A stretch of DNA of 38,472 nt, from contig JAUNQJ010000003.1 of the NCBI GenBank assembly GCA_030536265.1, forward strand, positions 1 through 38,472, written 5' to 3'. A program made the translations under genes and the position numbers. How positions within the stretch are numbered: position 1 is the stretch's first letter; every line of letters begins with the position of its first letter. The notes below the pieces were generated by a model. It searched no databases, was not told the origin of the DNA, and was given only the letters and a program-made list of their open reading frames with translations. The DNA comes from Erysipelotrichaceae bacterium. Lineage in GTDB: Bacteria > Bacillota_I > Bacilli_A > Erysipelotrichales > Erysipelotrichaceae. This document shows positions 1 to 7,066 of the stretch, in pieces.

Positions 1-385
1 GATTCTTATTAGAGAAGATAATAACTCCATCAACTCTTGATTTAATAACTCCATCAATAACTTCTTGAATATTTGTGATTCCATCAGATACTGTATGGAA
101 AGAAATATTATAGTTATAAATTCTTGCCACGTCACAAAGCCCATTGATTAATTGGGCACATTGAGAAATACATGCTTCCGGAAAAATTAAACCAATTGTT
201 GTAGTTCTTTGTAGAGCTAAACCTTGGGCTATAGCATTGGGGCGATATCCCAATTTAGCAATAGCTTGTTCAACCTTTTCTTTTGTTGCTTGTTTAACAA
301 CATCGGAACCATTCATTACTCTTGATACAGTAGCTAATGACACTTTCGCTTCTTTAGCAACTTCATAAATGGTTACTTTCTTCAT
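1..385 (-). CDS. LacI/CcpA-family transcriptional regulator (partial, C-terminus off the window)
   Basis: The first 128 residues are readable before the window edge cuts the gene. Residues 1-26 (MKKVTIYEVAKEAKVSLATV..) are a typical LacI HTH followed by the hinge helix region NAIAQGLA. The segment after it (TTTIGLIFPE, then IYNYNI and RVDGVIIFSN) aligns by eye with the N-terminal effector subdomain of Bacillus CcpA. It starts 2 nt after the stop of the upstream coiled-coil gene, so it is probably the last or a late gene of that operon. In Bacillus subtilis ccpA also lies downstream of murC-ytxG-ytxH. CcpA identity is therefore likely, but the HPr-Ser46-P contact residues lie outside the window, so a sugar-specific LacI paralogue is not excluded. 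Confidence 0.85.
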   Translation of the reverse strand, partial: MKKVTIYEVAKEAKVSLATVSRVMNGSDVVKQATKEKVEQAIAKLGYRPNAIAQGLALQRTTTIGLIFPEACISQCAQLINGLCDVARIYNYNISFHTVSDGITNIQEVIDGVIKSRVDGVIIFSNKN

Positions 386-387
386 AA

Positions 388-999
388 CTATTTTTCTTCG
401 TCTTTCTCTTCTTCAGGTTTTAGCCATTCTTTTAAAGCAGCAACAGCTTTTTCTGCATAATCGATAGTTACATCTTTAGCTTTATCGATTCCTTCTTTAA
501 CTTCTGGTTTCTCAAAGAAATCATTAACGCCTTTAACAGCGTTGTTATAAGCTTTAGTTACACCATCAGCAAAATCCTTAACATCAGGATTTTCCATTGC
601 TTTGTCATATGCTTCTTTAATAGCTTGAGTAGCTTTTTCAGAAGCGTCTTTAAAGAATTTTTCTGTATCATCAACTGTCTTTTTAACAGTATCAGATGCC
701 ATAAACTCATTAATCTTTTTCATTGAAGTTTCATATACTTCTTTTGATTTAACAGTTACAAAATCAACAGCCTTTTTAATTTCATCAGGATCTGTTACGT
801 TAGCCCAAACTTCTTCTAGCTTATCTGAAGCTTGTTTTAATACATCAGCAGCTTTATCACTAAGTTCTCTAGCTTTGCTTGAATACTCTCCTTCAACCTT
901 GCTAGCTTCTTTTGATATTTCATCAATCTTAGCTTTCATTTGTTCAACTGTTTCGTTGATTGTTTTTTCCATTTCTTCTTTGTTATATTCGTTGACCAT
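388..999 (-). CDS. Acidic/basic helical coiled-coil protein, YtxH-position
   Basis: 203 residues, almost entirely charged amphipathic helix (Lys, Glu, Asp, Ala rich) with no signal peptide, no membrane segment and no Cys. The second half has loosely repeated units of the type FF-(K/E)-x(3-5)-A/V-x-(E/D)-x(2)-K, for example around FFKDASEKA and FFEKPEVKEG. The composition recalls phasin, LEA or apolipoprotein-like proteins. It sits directly after a YtxG-like membrane protein and before a CcpA-like regulator, the place taken by ytxH in Bacillus. Its Shine-Dalgarno GGAGGATAG is formed by the last two Gly codons and the stop of the gene before it. Function unknown; a cytoplasmic partner of the membrane protein is an inference from position only. 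Confidence 0.7.
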   Translation of the reverse strand: MVNEYNKEEMEKTINETVEQMKAKIDEISKEASKVEGEYSSKARELSDKAADVLKQASDKLEEVWANVTDPDEIKKAVDFVTVKSKEVYETSMKKINEFMASDTVKKTVDDTEKFFKDASEKATQAIKEAYDKAMENPDVKDFADGVTKAYNNAVKGVNDFFEKPEVKEGIDKAKDVTIDYAEKAVAALKEWLKPEEEKDEEK

Positions 1000-1002
1000 A
1001 TT

Positions 1003-1395
1003 CTATCCTCCTATAATATCGTCGGGGCTAGGTTCTTTAATATCCTCAGCCTCTTTGTTTTCTTTAGATGTTAAATCTGAAATCTTTTCCTTAATTGTTT
1101 CAGCATTCTTTGCAATAAAGTCCTTTGCTTCTCCCAATCCCTTAATAGTTGCATCATGAGCAGCATCTACAGTATGAGACACTTTAACCACAGAATCTAA
1201 AGGAGCTTGCACTTTCTTAATAGATTCGTCTACCAAATCAACAGTTCCCTTAGTCTTATTAAGGAAATTATTGGCATTTTTAAGAGTCTTAATAAGCTCA
1301 ATAATTAGAATAATTACTACTATTAAAGCAATAACCCCAAGTAGTGGTAATACATTTAGACTTATTTCTTTTGCAGTTTCTAGAAAAGTATTCAT
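1003..1395 (-). CDS. YtxG-like (DUF948-type) membrane-anchored protein
   Basis: 130 residues. One strongly hydrophobic segment at about residues 13-34 (LNVLPLLGVIALIVVIILII) is followed by a long helical region with TVDLVDESIKKVQAPLDSVV, then a charged tail ending in GG. A single N-terminal TM plus this type of helix matches DUF948/YtxG proteins, which are envelope- or stress-associated in Bacilli. It is the first gene after the murC terminator and has its own good promoter (1413-1440) and Shine-Dalgarno AGAGGTGAT. The family call rests on architecture and gene order, not on a search. Confidence 0.65.
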   Translation of the reverse strand: MNTFLETAKEISLNVLPLLGVIALIVVIILIIELIKTLKNANNFLNKTKGTVDLVDESIKKVQAPLDSVVKVSHTVDAAHDATIKGLGEAKDFIAKNAETIKEKISDLTSKENKEAEDIKEPSPDDIIGG

Positions 1396-1412
1396 ATCAT
1401 CACCTCTTAAAT

Positions 1413-1440
1413 ATCATACCAAAAATGAAAAAATTTTCAA
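1413..1440 (-). promoter_or_regulatory. Sigma-A-type promoter for the ytxG-like operon
   Basis: On the minus strand TTGAAA (1440-1435) is separated by 16 nt from TATGAT (1418-1413). The -10 is preceded by TGG, giving an extended -10. Transcription would start near 1406 and leave a short leader containing the Shine-Dalgarno of the 130-residue gene. Confidence 0.7.
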
Positions 1441-1483
1441 TAATTATGAATGCTCTTACATAATTTTACATAAACAATAAAAA

Positions 1484-1515
1484 AATGAGGTTTAAAGCAA
1501 GCTTTTAACCTCATT
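1484..1515 (-). terminator. Rho-independent terminator overlapping the murC stop
   Basis: 15-bp inverted repeat with one mismatch (arms 1484-1498 and 1501-1515) followed on the minus strand by a T-rich run (TTTTTTATTG). The right arm lies in the last codons of murC and the hairpin includes its stop codon. Confidence 0.8.
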
Positions 1516-2796
1516 TGCGATGTTATAGATGTCCTTGCTAGACATGAATACATATACTGATCCACGGTGTTTAGCAAGCTCTTTCGCACCTTTTTCATCC
1601 TCTGAAAGGATTATAGAACCTGGGGTTCTATCAGCTAGATAAGAGATATTTACATCGGTTCCATCTTGTTTATCATCTATAGAAGTAAACTCTAATAGAT
1701 AAATCTTGTCAGCGATCTTTAATGCATTAGCAAAATCATCAACAAAGTATTTAACTCTACTAGCTCTATGTGGTTTAAAGATAGCCACTATTTGTCTATC
1801 AGGATATCTCTTTCTTGTCGCTTCTAAAGTTACTTTAACTTCGGTTGGATGATGAGCATAATCATCTACAAAAATGGAATCTTTATATTCTTCAACAACA
1901 TATCTTCTCTTTGGCCCTTTATAATTACTTAAAGCTTCTTCAACGCCTTTATGATCAAACCCCATGTAAGCAGCTAAACCAATAACGCCTAATGCGTCTA
2001 GTAGTAAATGCGTTCCTACAAAAGGCAAATCGTAATGAGCTACATTGTTCCCTTTATAGAATAAATCAAAACTTGTACCATTAATATCTTCTTTTAAGTT
2101 TGCTGGATAAATATCATATTTTGGATCTCTTCCATAAGATAAATGATCTATACCATTAAATACCAGCTTATTGCACCAAACATCTTCACCGTTATATATA
2201 ACAAGTTTTTTAGTTTGATTGACCATTTGTTGATAGGCATCAAAATAATCTTGTTCATCTTTAAAATAATCAACATGATCTATTTCAATATTATTAATTA
2301 CAGCATAGTCTAAATTGTAAGCTAAGAAATGTCTTCTAAATTCATCAGCTTCTACGCAAATATATTCTGAATCTTTATCAATATATCCTTCTCCATCACC
2401 TATTAAATAAGCGGTATTTGCAAACTTAGAGAAAACGGTTTTAGCCATTGTTGTAGTAGTAGTTTTACCATGCGAACCAGATAAACCTATAGACTTATAT
2501 CCTTTAATAAGTTCACCTAAATATTCGTGATATCGATAGCACTTACAAGTCGGATTATTTCTGGCAGCAATCACTTCTTCAAAGTCTTCTAAAAAAGCAT
2601 TACCAATAATTACTGAATAGTTATCTTTTATGTTGTTCTTATCAAAAGGTAGAATCTTTATTCCTCTTTTAATAAGTTCATCTTCCGTAAAAAAATGCTT
2701 CTCAAGATCAGAACCCATAACCTCATTTCCTAGGTCATGCATCATGATTGCTAAAGAAGCCATTCCTGTGCCTTTAATGCCAATAAAATAAAACAT
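1492..2796 (-). CDS. murC: UDP-N-acetylmuramate--L-alanine ligase
   Basis: 434 residues, usual MurC length. Cytoplasmic ATP-dependent ligase that adds L-Ala to UDP-MurNAc, the first amino acid of the peptidoglycan stem peptide. Visible hallmarks: N-terminal nucleotide-sugar motif GIKGTGMASLA (residues 6-16), ATP P-loop GSHGKTTTTTM (about 107-117), central NNIEIDHVDYF and DDYAHHPTEV (about 312-321). Its start overlaps the stop of the upstream gene (TAATG), indicating translational coupling. The position upstream of ytxG/ytxH/ccpA-like genes matches Bacillus. Confidence 0.96.
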   Translation of the reverse strand: MFYFIGIKGTGMASLAIMMHDLGNEVMGSDLEKHFFTEDELIKRGIKILPFDKNNIKDNYSVIIGNAFLEDFEEVIAARNNPTCKCYRYHEYLGELIKGYKSIGLSGSHGKTTTTTMAKTVFSKFANTAYLIGDGEGYIDKDSEYICVEADEFRRHFLAYNLDYAVINNIEIDHVDYFKDEQDYFDAYQQMVNQTKKLVIYNGEDVWCNKLVFNGIDHLSYGRDPKYDIYPANLKEDINGTSFDLFYKGNNVAHYDLPFVGTHLLLDALGVIGLAAYMGFDHKGVEEALSNYKGPKRRYVVEEYKDSIFVDDYAHHPTEVKVTLEATRKRYPDRQIVAIFKPHRASRVKYFVDDFANALKIADKIYLLEFTSIDDKQDGTDVNISYLADRTPGSIILSEDEKGAKELAKHRGSVYVFMSSKDIYNIANEVKSLL

Positions 2797-3869
2797 TAAT
2801 CATCGTCTCCGATTAATTCGTCAAATAAATCTGTATCTTTGTTATCTTTTTCAGTTAATTCATCAAAATCAAATAATTGAATAGGAGTAGTATCATATAT
2901 ACTTCTATTTGGTTTTTGAACATTTTCAAATTCATCTTGTTTTGGAATCTCTTGAGTATCATCTTGTGAAACTTGGATCTCTTGAGTTTGTTCTTCAACA
3001 TTTTCAAATAATTCTTCAGGTTCTTCAAAAGTTTCTTCTTTTATTTCTTCAACAGGCTCTTCAAATGAATCAAAGATGTTTTGAACTTCTTTCAAACCAT
3101 CTTCTTCAACAGTTGGTTCCTCTACCGTCTCTTCTTCAACTTGAGGCTCTTCATATGACTCTTCTTGAATATCATTTTCGAAATTTAATTCTTCAATAGG
3201 ATCTTCGTAAACATCTTCGCTTGTTTGTTCTTCTACTATTTCTTCTTGAATATCTTCTTGAATATTTTGCTCAATTATTGGATTTGAACTAGGATTTAGT
3301 TCGACAACTGCTTCTTGAATAGCTTCCTTAATTGTTTCTGTCATATCTTCAGGGATTTCAAAAGCAGGTTCATCAAAGTCATATAAGTAATCACTAGTAT
3401 CTTCTATCTTTTGAGGTTTATTCAACAACTGTTTTCTAGCATCATTTGCTTTTGATGTATCATAACCATAAATTGGTGAAATAACTATTCCAGTATATTC
3501 TTGTGTTGCGCTACTTACAGCTTTTTGAATTTCTTTTTCTGTAGCAGTTTTCTTTTTCTTTTCCTTTTGAGTGATTGGACCAAAAATTGGAGATACATTA
3601 TCTCTCATTTCATATGGCTCTTCGTTTACAGTATCTACAGGCTTTTCTCTTTTTGGAACTTCAAAGTAATCAATAAAGCTTGATGGCTTATCTTGTTTAC
3701 CATAAAGAACATCCTTAACATTAGGAGACTTTATTGGTTCTTTAATTTCATTATGTTTAATTTCTTCCTTCTTTTCTACTTTAACATCAACCAAAGGCGC
3801 TTCAGCTTCAATTTCTTCGGTTTCTTGTTCAAATAGAATGTCTAAGAATTTCTTTTTAATATCACTCAT
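2796..3869 (-). CDS. Acidic low-complexity protein with two SPI(F/Y)G motifs, upstream of murC
   Basis: 357 residues, no signal peptide or TM. The N-terminal part is Lys/Glu mixed and holds VSPIFGP at 92-98 and ISPIYGYD at 130-137. The rest (about 170-340) is a Glu/Pro/Val/Gln-rich repeat region with units such as EEPVEE, EEPTVEE and EEPEEL. It occupies the place held in Bacillus by sftA, a cell-division DNA translocase whose N-terminal linker, as I recall, also carries SPIYG-type motifs; here no FtsK motor domain follows. A division-associated adaptor is a reasonable inference, no more. There is no Shine-Dalgarno; a TAAAAT -10 lies 8 nt before the ATG. Confidence 0.6.
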   Translation of the reverse strand: MSDIKKKFLDILFEQETEEIEAEAPLVDVKVEKKEEIKHNEIKEPIKSPNVKDVLYGKQDKPSSFIDYFEVPKREKPVDTVNEEPYEMRDNVSPIFGPITQKEKKKKTATEKEIQKAVSSATQEYTGIVISPIYGYDTSKANDARKQLLNKPQKIEDTSDYLYDFDEPAFEIPEDMTETIKEAIQEAVVELNPSSNPIIEQNIQEDIQEEIVEEQTSEDVYEDPIEELNFENDIQEESYEEPQVEEETVEEPTVEEDGLKEVQNIFDSFEEPVEEIKEETFEEPEELFENVEEQTQEIQVSQDDTQEIPKQDEFENVQKPNRSIYDTTPIQLFDFDELTEKDNKDTDLFDELIGDDD

Positions 3870-3877
3870 ATAAAATT

Positions 3878-3883
3878 ATTTTA
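3878..3883 (-). promoter_or_regulatory. -10 element (TAAAAT) of near-leaderless gene at 3869
   Basis: TAAAAT on the minus strand, preceded by TG, ends 8 nt before the ATG at 3869. The predicted start of transcription leaves only about 2 nt of leader and no Shine-Dalgarno is present. Confidence 0.5.
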
Positions 3884-3905
3884 CACCATTTTAAGACTCA
3901 ATGCA

Positions 3906-4655
3906 TTAGTCTTCTAGTTCCTCTTCTTCTATTTCGTCTTCAATCTCTACAATTTGTTCTTGATTATCGCTATCTGTTGGAATTTCACCATCACCATTAA
4001 CAATAGTTCCGTTACTTTGGTGAACTAAATCACTTAAGAATCCAGAAACTGGTATGTCATATTCGAATAGATTTACTGGTTGTTTTACATATTCGATAAT
4101 ATCTTTATTTGAGTATTTTAGATTCACTTTTTCATAATTAACTTCAGCTGACTTTGCAATTATAAACATATGTCTTACAACTTGAACTAAATCATAATCA
4201 TCGCATACTCCATAGAAATTTAATTCATTTGTGATAAGATTTACCAAATTACTATTCCCGTCATTATATATTTTTAATAAGTATTTTGAAGAAGATTCAT
4301 CATACATAGAAAAGTTATCTGCTTTTTGATAAACAAGCATGTCATCTTTAAAGAAACCATCATTATTAAATTTATCTACACCAAATGAATAACTGTTTAC
4401 AACAGCAGAAATATTCAAATTAATCACTATTTTATTTTCGTTGTATTTAACAGCTGCGGAAATATCATCCCCGTCTTCGTTAACCATATCACTAGGTAAA
4501 TAGTAATTGAAAAAATCAGTAGAAGTATTTTCTCTAACTATATACTTATAATCCAAATTAGCTAACAAAGTGTCTAAATCAGATGTAACATCAATGGGTT
4601 TGTTTACACATCCTGTTAATAATAAAAGTATTAATAAAACAGTTATTTTTTTCAC
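3906..4655 (-). CDS. Small lipoprotein with acidic C-terminal tail, unknown function
   Basis: 249 residues. Residues 1-16 form a lipoprotein signal peptide with lipobox LLTGC (lipidated Cys16), so the protein should be anchored on the outer face of the membrane. The body contains no motif I recognise; it ends in a Glu/Asp-rich tail (EDEIEEEELED). The start is GTG, not preceded by a Shine-Dalgarno; a perfect extended -10 (TGATAAAAT) formed partly by the radC stop lies exactly 6 nt upstream. The gene follows radC but is likely transcribed on its own as well. Confidence 0.75.
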   Translation of the reverse strand: MKKITVLLILLLLTGCVNKPIDVTSDLDTLLANLDYKYIVRENTSTDFFNYYLPSDMVNEDGDDISAAVKYNENKIVINLNISAVVNSYSFGVDKFNNDGFFKDDMLVYQKADNFSMYDESSSKYLLKIYNDGNSNLVNLITNELNFYGVCDDYDLVQVVRHMFIIAKSAEVNYEKVNLKYSNKDIIEYVKQPVNLFEYDIPVSGFLSDLVHQSNGTIVNGDGEIPTDSDNQEQIVEIEDEIEEEELED

Positions 4656-4661
4656 AAACTA

Positions 4662-4670
4662 ATTTTATCA
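4662..4670 (-). promoter_or_regulatory. Extended -10 TGATAAAAT overlapping the radC stop; leaderless start of the lipoprotein gene
   Basis: The radC stop codon TGA (4670-4668) supplies TGn and is followed by TAAAAT (4667-4662). Six nt later comes the GTG start at 4655, placing the expected +1 on the start codon. Confidence 0.6.
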
Positions 4671-5315
4671 TAATAGACCATGCAGTTTAAACGAGTAATA
4701 ACCACTGTTTGAAACAATAATATGATCGAAGAGTCTTATCATCATTAAGTCACAAGCTTTCTTTAAATTTTCTGTAATGATTCTGTCATTATCGGAAGGG
4801 TCAACATTTCCACTAGGATGATTATGACATATTACTATTCCACTAGACTTTAATAATATCGCCTTTCTTAACACTTCATCTACTGCTACTATGCTTTGAG
4901 ATTTAGAACCTTTAAAAAGAATTTCAGATTTCAATATTTTTCCACTAACACTTAAATACACAACAAAAAATTCTTCAGTGTTAGAAAAGCCAATATTAAA
5001 TCTTAGCCAATCAAATATTTTTCCAGGCGAAGTTAAGCTCTCCTCTTTTACAGAATCAACATTTGTTAATCGTTTTGCTATTTCTAAAATAGCTAATATT
5101 TCTAAGGCTTTAGCTTTATTTATTCCTTTAATTTCTAATAGCTCTTCATAGCTTAAAGATAATAGATTATTAAATCCATTAGCTTTATTTATTAATTGTT
5201 TTGATATATCAAATACAGTATTATCTTTGTGGCCTGATTTTATGACTAAAGCTAACAGCTCTTCATTATTTAAACTAGTAATTCCATAATTTATTGCTTT
5301 TTCTCTTGGAAGCAT
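4668..5315 (-). CDS. radC: RadC/JAB-domain protein (UPF0758)
   Basis: 215 residues. The N-terminal third has a helix-hairpin-helix type region (LNNEELLALVIKSG, then GINKAKALEILAILE). The C-terminal JAB/MPN metalloprotease-like domain carries the metal motif CHNHPSGNVDPSDND near residue 165 (His-x-His plus Asp). RadC proteins were named for a repair phenotype, but their biochemical role is unsettled. It overlaps the end of the VanZ gene by 25 nt in another frame and ends TGA-TAA. Confidence 0.93.
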   Translation of the reverse strand: MLPREKAINYGITSLNNEELLALVIKSGHKDNTVFDISKQLINKANGFNNLLSLSYEELLEIKGINKAKALEILAILEIAKRLTNVDSVKEESLTSPGKIFDWLRFNIGFSNTEEFFVVYLSVSGKILKSEILFKGSKSQSIVAVDEVLRKAILLKSSGIVICHNHPSGNVDPSDNDRIITENLKKACDLMMIRLFDHIIVSNSGYYSFKLHGLL

Positions 5316-5731
5316 AATTTGTCAATTAGATGAACAAACACACTACCCAAAGCACTACCTGAAGTATCAATAAGAATATCAGTAAACATAAACACCCTAT
5401 CACTCACAAAAAGCTGATGAAATTCATCAGTTAAAGCATACAAACAACATAAAACGATAGTAAGCGTAATAGGTTTTTTATTAGATGGAGTACTTATATT
5501 AATATAAACAAGAATACCTAAAATAAAATACTCAAATAAATGTGCTAGTTTTCTAATAATAGGACCATATTTATTAACAAATTCACTAATGTTTTCTATG
5601 TTAAAGAACATCGCAATTTGAGCTAATAAACCGTTTGATAAGTTACCACTTTCTGCGCCGTTTTGGCTAGAGAAAAAATATATAACCCCTAACCAAATAA
5701 CAAGTAATCCTAATTTAATATACTTTTTCAT
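5291..5731 (-). CDS. VanZ-family membrane protein
   Basis: 146 residues with about four hydrophobic segments. The family pattern is clear: FFSSQNGAESG near residue 20, then KLAHLFEYFILGIL, LYALTDEFHQLFV with the conserved Glu-x-His-Gln, and DILIDTSGSALG. VanZ-like proteins are linked to teicoplanin resistance in one case, but most have no assigned role. The gene has no Shine-Dalgarno; TGATAAAAT sits 6 nt before the ATG. Confidence 0.9.
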   Translation of the reverse strand: MKKYIKLGLLVIWLGVIYFFSSQNGAESGNLSNGLLAQIAMFFNIENISEFVNKYGPIIRKLAHLFEYFILGILVYINISTPSNKKPITLTIVLCCLYALTDEFHQLFVSDRVFMFTDILIDTSGSALGSVFVHLIDKLCFQEKKQ

Positions 5732-5737
5732 AATTCA

Positions 5738-5746
5738 ATTTTATCA
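5738..5746 (-). promoter_or_regulatory. Extended -10 TGATAAAAT overlapping the upstream stop codon; leaderless start of vanZ-like gene
   Basis: The TGA stop of the SAF-domain gene (5746-5744) forms the TGn of an extended -10; TAAAAT (5743-5738) follows and the ATG at 5731 lies exactly 6 nt downstream. It is the same arrangement as at 4662-4670. Confidence 0.6.
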
Positions 5747-6445
5747 TGATAACAAATCAAATATTTTAGAAGAACTATTTAATGATGCGCTACCGTTATT
5801 GTATAAGTCGCTTCCAACAATCAAACTAACTTCACCTATAGTAATAGCTTTGTTTAGAATTGGAACCATGTCTTTTTTAATAGCTATAGAAATTGTCCCT
5901 AAAGTATAATTATCATTATTTGCTTTAATCTCTTTATTGTTAATATCATAAAGACCAGTAATTCTAGCTCCACTTATAAGTAAATCAGATACAATTTCTT
6001 TTTTATTTATTGTTAAATATAAGTCAACATTCATTCCTGTTAATAAATGAGCCGGATTAACCTTAATATCTTTAATAAATAAATCATATGTAACTTCGTC
6101 CTTCTTTAAATCTAAATGAAGTCCATCTTTCATATTGCTTTTATCTTCAACAAAGTCTTTATATATTAAACTTCCTTTAGGTATATAAGAATTCAATTTT
6201 ACATATTTATCTAGCACTTCTTCTTTAGATAAATATGCATTATCTTTAACGTATTCTTTAGGAACATAGATATATTCAAGTAAGTCCTCCTTTATCATAG
6301 TTCTTTGAGGTAAAGACATTTTAGCTACCACAACTTTTGTTAAACCCAAACGATATATTGCTAATAGCTCACTACCAAAATACAGTATTGCAAAAATAAG
6401 TAAAACAAATATTGGTATTAAAAAGAACTTCTTTCGTTTCTTCAT
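5744..6445 (-). CDS. SAF-domain membrane protein (CpaB/RcpC-like)
   Basis: 233 residues. Short Lys/Arg N-terminus, one TM (about 8-28), then a SAF-type region (VVVAKMSLPQRTMIKEDLLEYIYVPKEYV followed by LNSYIPKGSLIYKDF, about residues 37-100) as in the Flp pilus assembly protein CpaB. The second half lacks motifs I recognise. No pilin, secretin or TadA gene is nearby, so a pilus function is not supported here. Shine-Dalgarno AAAGGAGAAG precedes the ATG. It ends in TGA-TAA, which doubles as promoter sequence for the next gene. Confidence 0.75.
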   Translation of the reverse strand: MKKRKKFFLIPIFVLLIFAILYFGSELLAIYRLGLTKVVVAKMSLPQRTMIKEDLLEYIYVPKEYVKDNAYLSKEEVLDKYVKLNSYIPKGSLIYKDFVEDKSNMKDGLHLDLKKDEVTYDLFIKDIKVNPAHLLTGMNVDLYLTINKKEIVSDLLISGARITGLYDINNKEIKANNDNYTLGTISIAIKKDMVPILNKAITIGEVSLIVGSDLYNNGSASLNSSSKIFDLLS

Positions 6446-6542
6446 CTATCTTCTCCTTTCTACTAACTTATTAATACGAAAAAAATCTCATTTTCCTATA
6501 CCAATTTAATTTTTTATGTCTTTTAATACTTTTTAAGTATTA

Positions 6543-6577
6543 AAAAAGATCCTTTTTTAATAAATAAGGATCTTTTT
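6543..6577 (-). terminator. Terminator of the rnf operon
   Basis: Perfect 12-bp inverted repeat AAAAAGATCCTT / AAGGATCTTTTT (6543-6554, 6566-6577) with an 11-nt AT loop, ending in a T-run on the minus strand just after rnfB. It could also work from the plus strand. Confidence 0.85.
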
Positions 6578-6585
6578 AGTTTAGC

Positions 6586-6894
6586 TTATATAGCTTTTAC
6601 TTTTAATGTTTCGCCATCTGGGCCTGGAGTAGAATTCAAGTACTCAACGATTTCTTGTCTTCTATCAGGTTTACAAGGTTTGCAACTAACTGTATCAGTA
6701 GACTTTCCTACTAAAGCAGCAGCTAAGCCAGAACATCCAGGATAGCCACAACCACCACAGTTATAACCAGGAAGCATTTCAGTTACTTTAGCTTCTCTTT
6801 CATCTACTTCAACATAGAATACTTTAGCAGCAACACCGAGCATAACACCAAGTAAAGCGCCAATAATTAACATCGTCAATGCAGCATTAATCAT
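6586..6894 (-). CDS. rnfB: RnfB, short form lacking the ferredoxin domain
   Basis: 102 residues, much shorter than typical RnfB. Residues 3-25 are the N-terminal membrane helix (Gly-rich), followed by the RnfB Fe-S motif LPGYNCGGCGYPGC (Cys46, 49, 54) and Cys71 (with Cys74), enough to bind one [4Fe-4S]. The downstream 2[4Fe-4S] ferredoxin-like domain of canonical RnfB is missing: the frame simply ends after KVKAI and is followed by the operon terminator. No remnant of a second domain is visible. In Rnf, RnfB takes electrons from reduced ferredoxin; here the entry path must differ. A strong AGGAGG lies at the end of the preceding small gene. Confidence 0.9.
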   Translation of the reverse strand: MINAALTMLIIGALLGVMLGVAAKVFYVEVDEREAKVTEMLPGYNCGGCGYPGCSGLAAALVGKSTDTVSCKPCKPDRRQEIVEYLNSTPGPDGETLKVKAI

Positions 6895-7066
6895 TTTTTA
6901 TTTCCTCCTTTAATTTAGGATTATTAATGCACGAAGTGATATGACAATCACCACATGCGGCATTTAAATTTTCACATCCCTCTGGTTTTGGAGTTTTAGC
7001 GTTTAAAATATAACCTACAACAACTAAACTAGCCAACACAACAAAGAGAATTATTGCTGGAAGCAT
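6887..7066 (-). CDS. 59-residue Cys-rich membrane protein in the rnf operon, NqrM-like
   Basis: One N-terminal TM (about residues 3-22), a short Lys/Pro linker and a soluble tail with four Cys: GC at 31, then ACGDC at 38/41 and SC at 46 (C-x6-C-x2-C-x4-C). Its ATG overlaps the rnfA stop (TAATG) and its stop overlaps the rnfB start, so it is part of the operon and translationally coupled. TM plus four spaced Cys resembles NqrM (DUF539), the small factor needed to assemble the iron centre between NqrD and NqrE of Na+-NQR; RnfA and RnfE are their homologues. Assignment is by architecture and context; direct homology is untested. Confidence 0.75.
   Translation of the reverse strand: MLPAIILFVVLASLVVVGYILNAKTPKPEGCENLNAACGDCHITSCINNPKLKEEIKND

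Noticed and set aside
2909-3683. Plus-strand ORFs opposite the acidic SPI(F/Y)G protein
   Set aside because: They are the antisense of Glu-rich codons (Leu/Phe runs), with no ribosome-binding sites or recognisable domains.
4668-5746. TGA read as tryptophan (Mollicute code)
   Set aside because: TGA ends rimI and tsaB exactly at the normal gene boundaries; in rimI read-through would run long into tsaD in the wrong frame.
5744-6445. Flp/Tad pilus locus
   Set aside because: Only a CpaB-like SAF domain is present; no pilin, TadA, TadZ or secretin genes are nearby.
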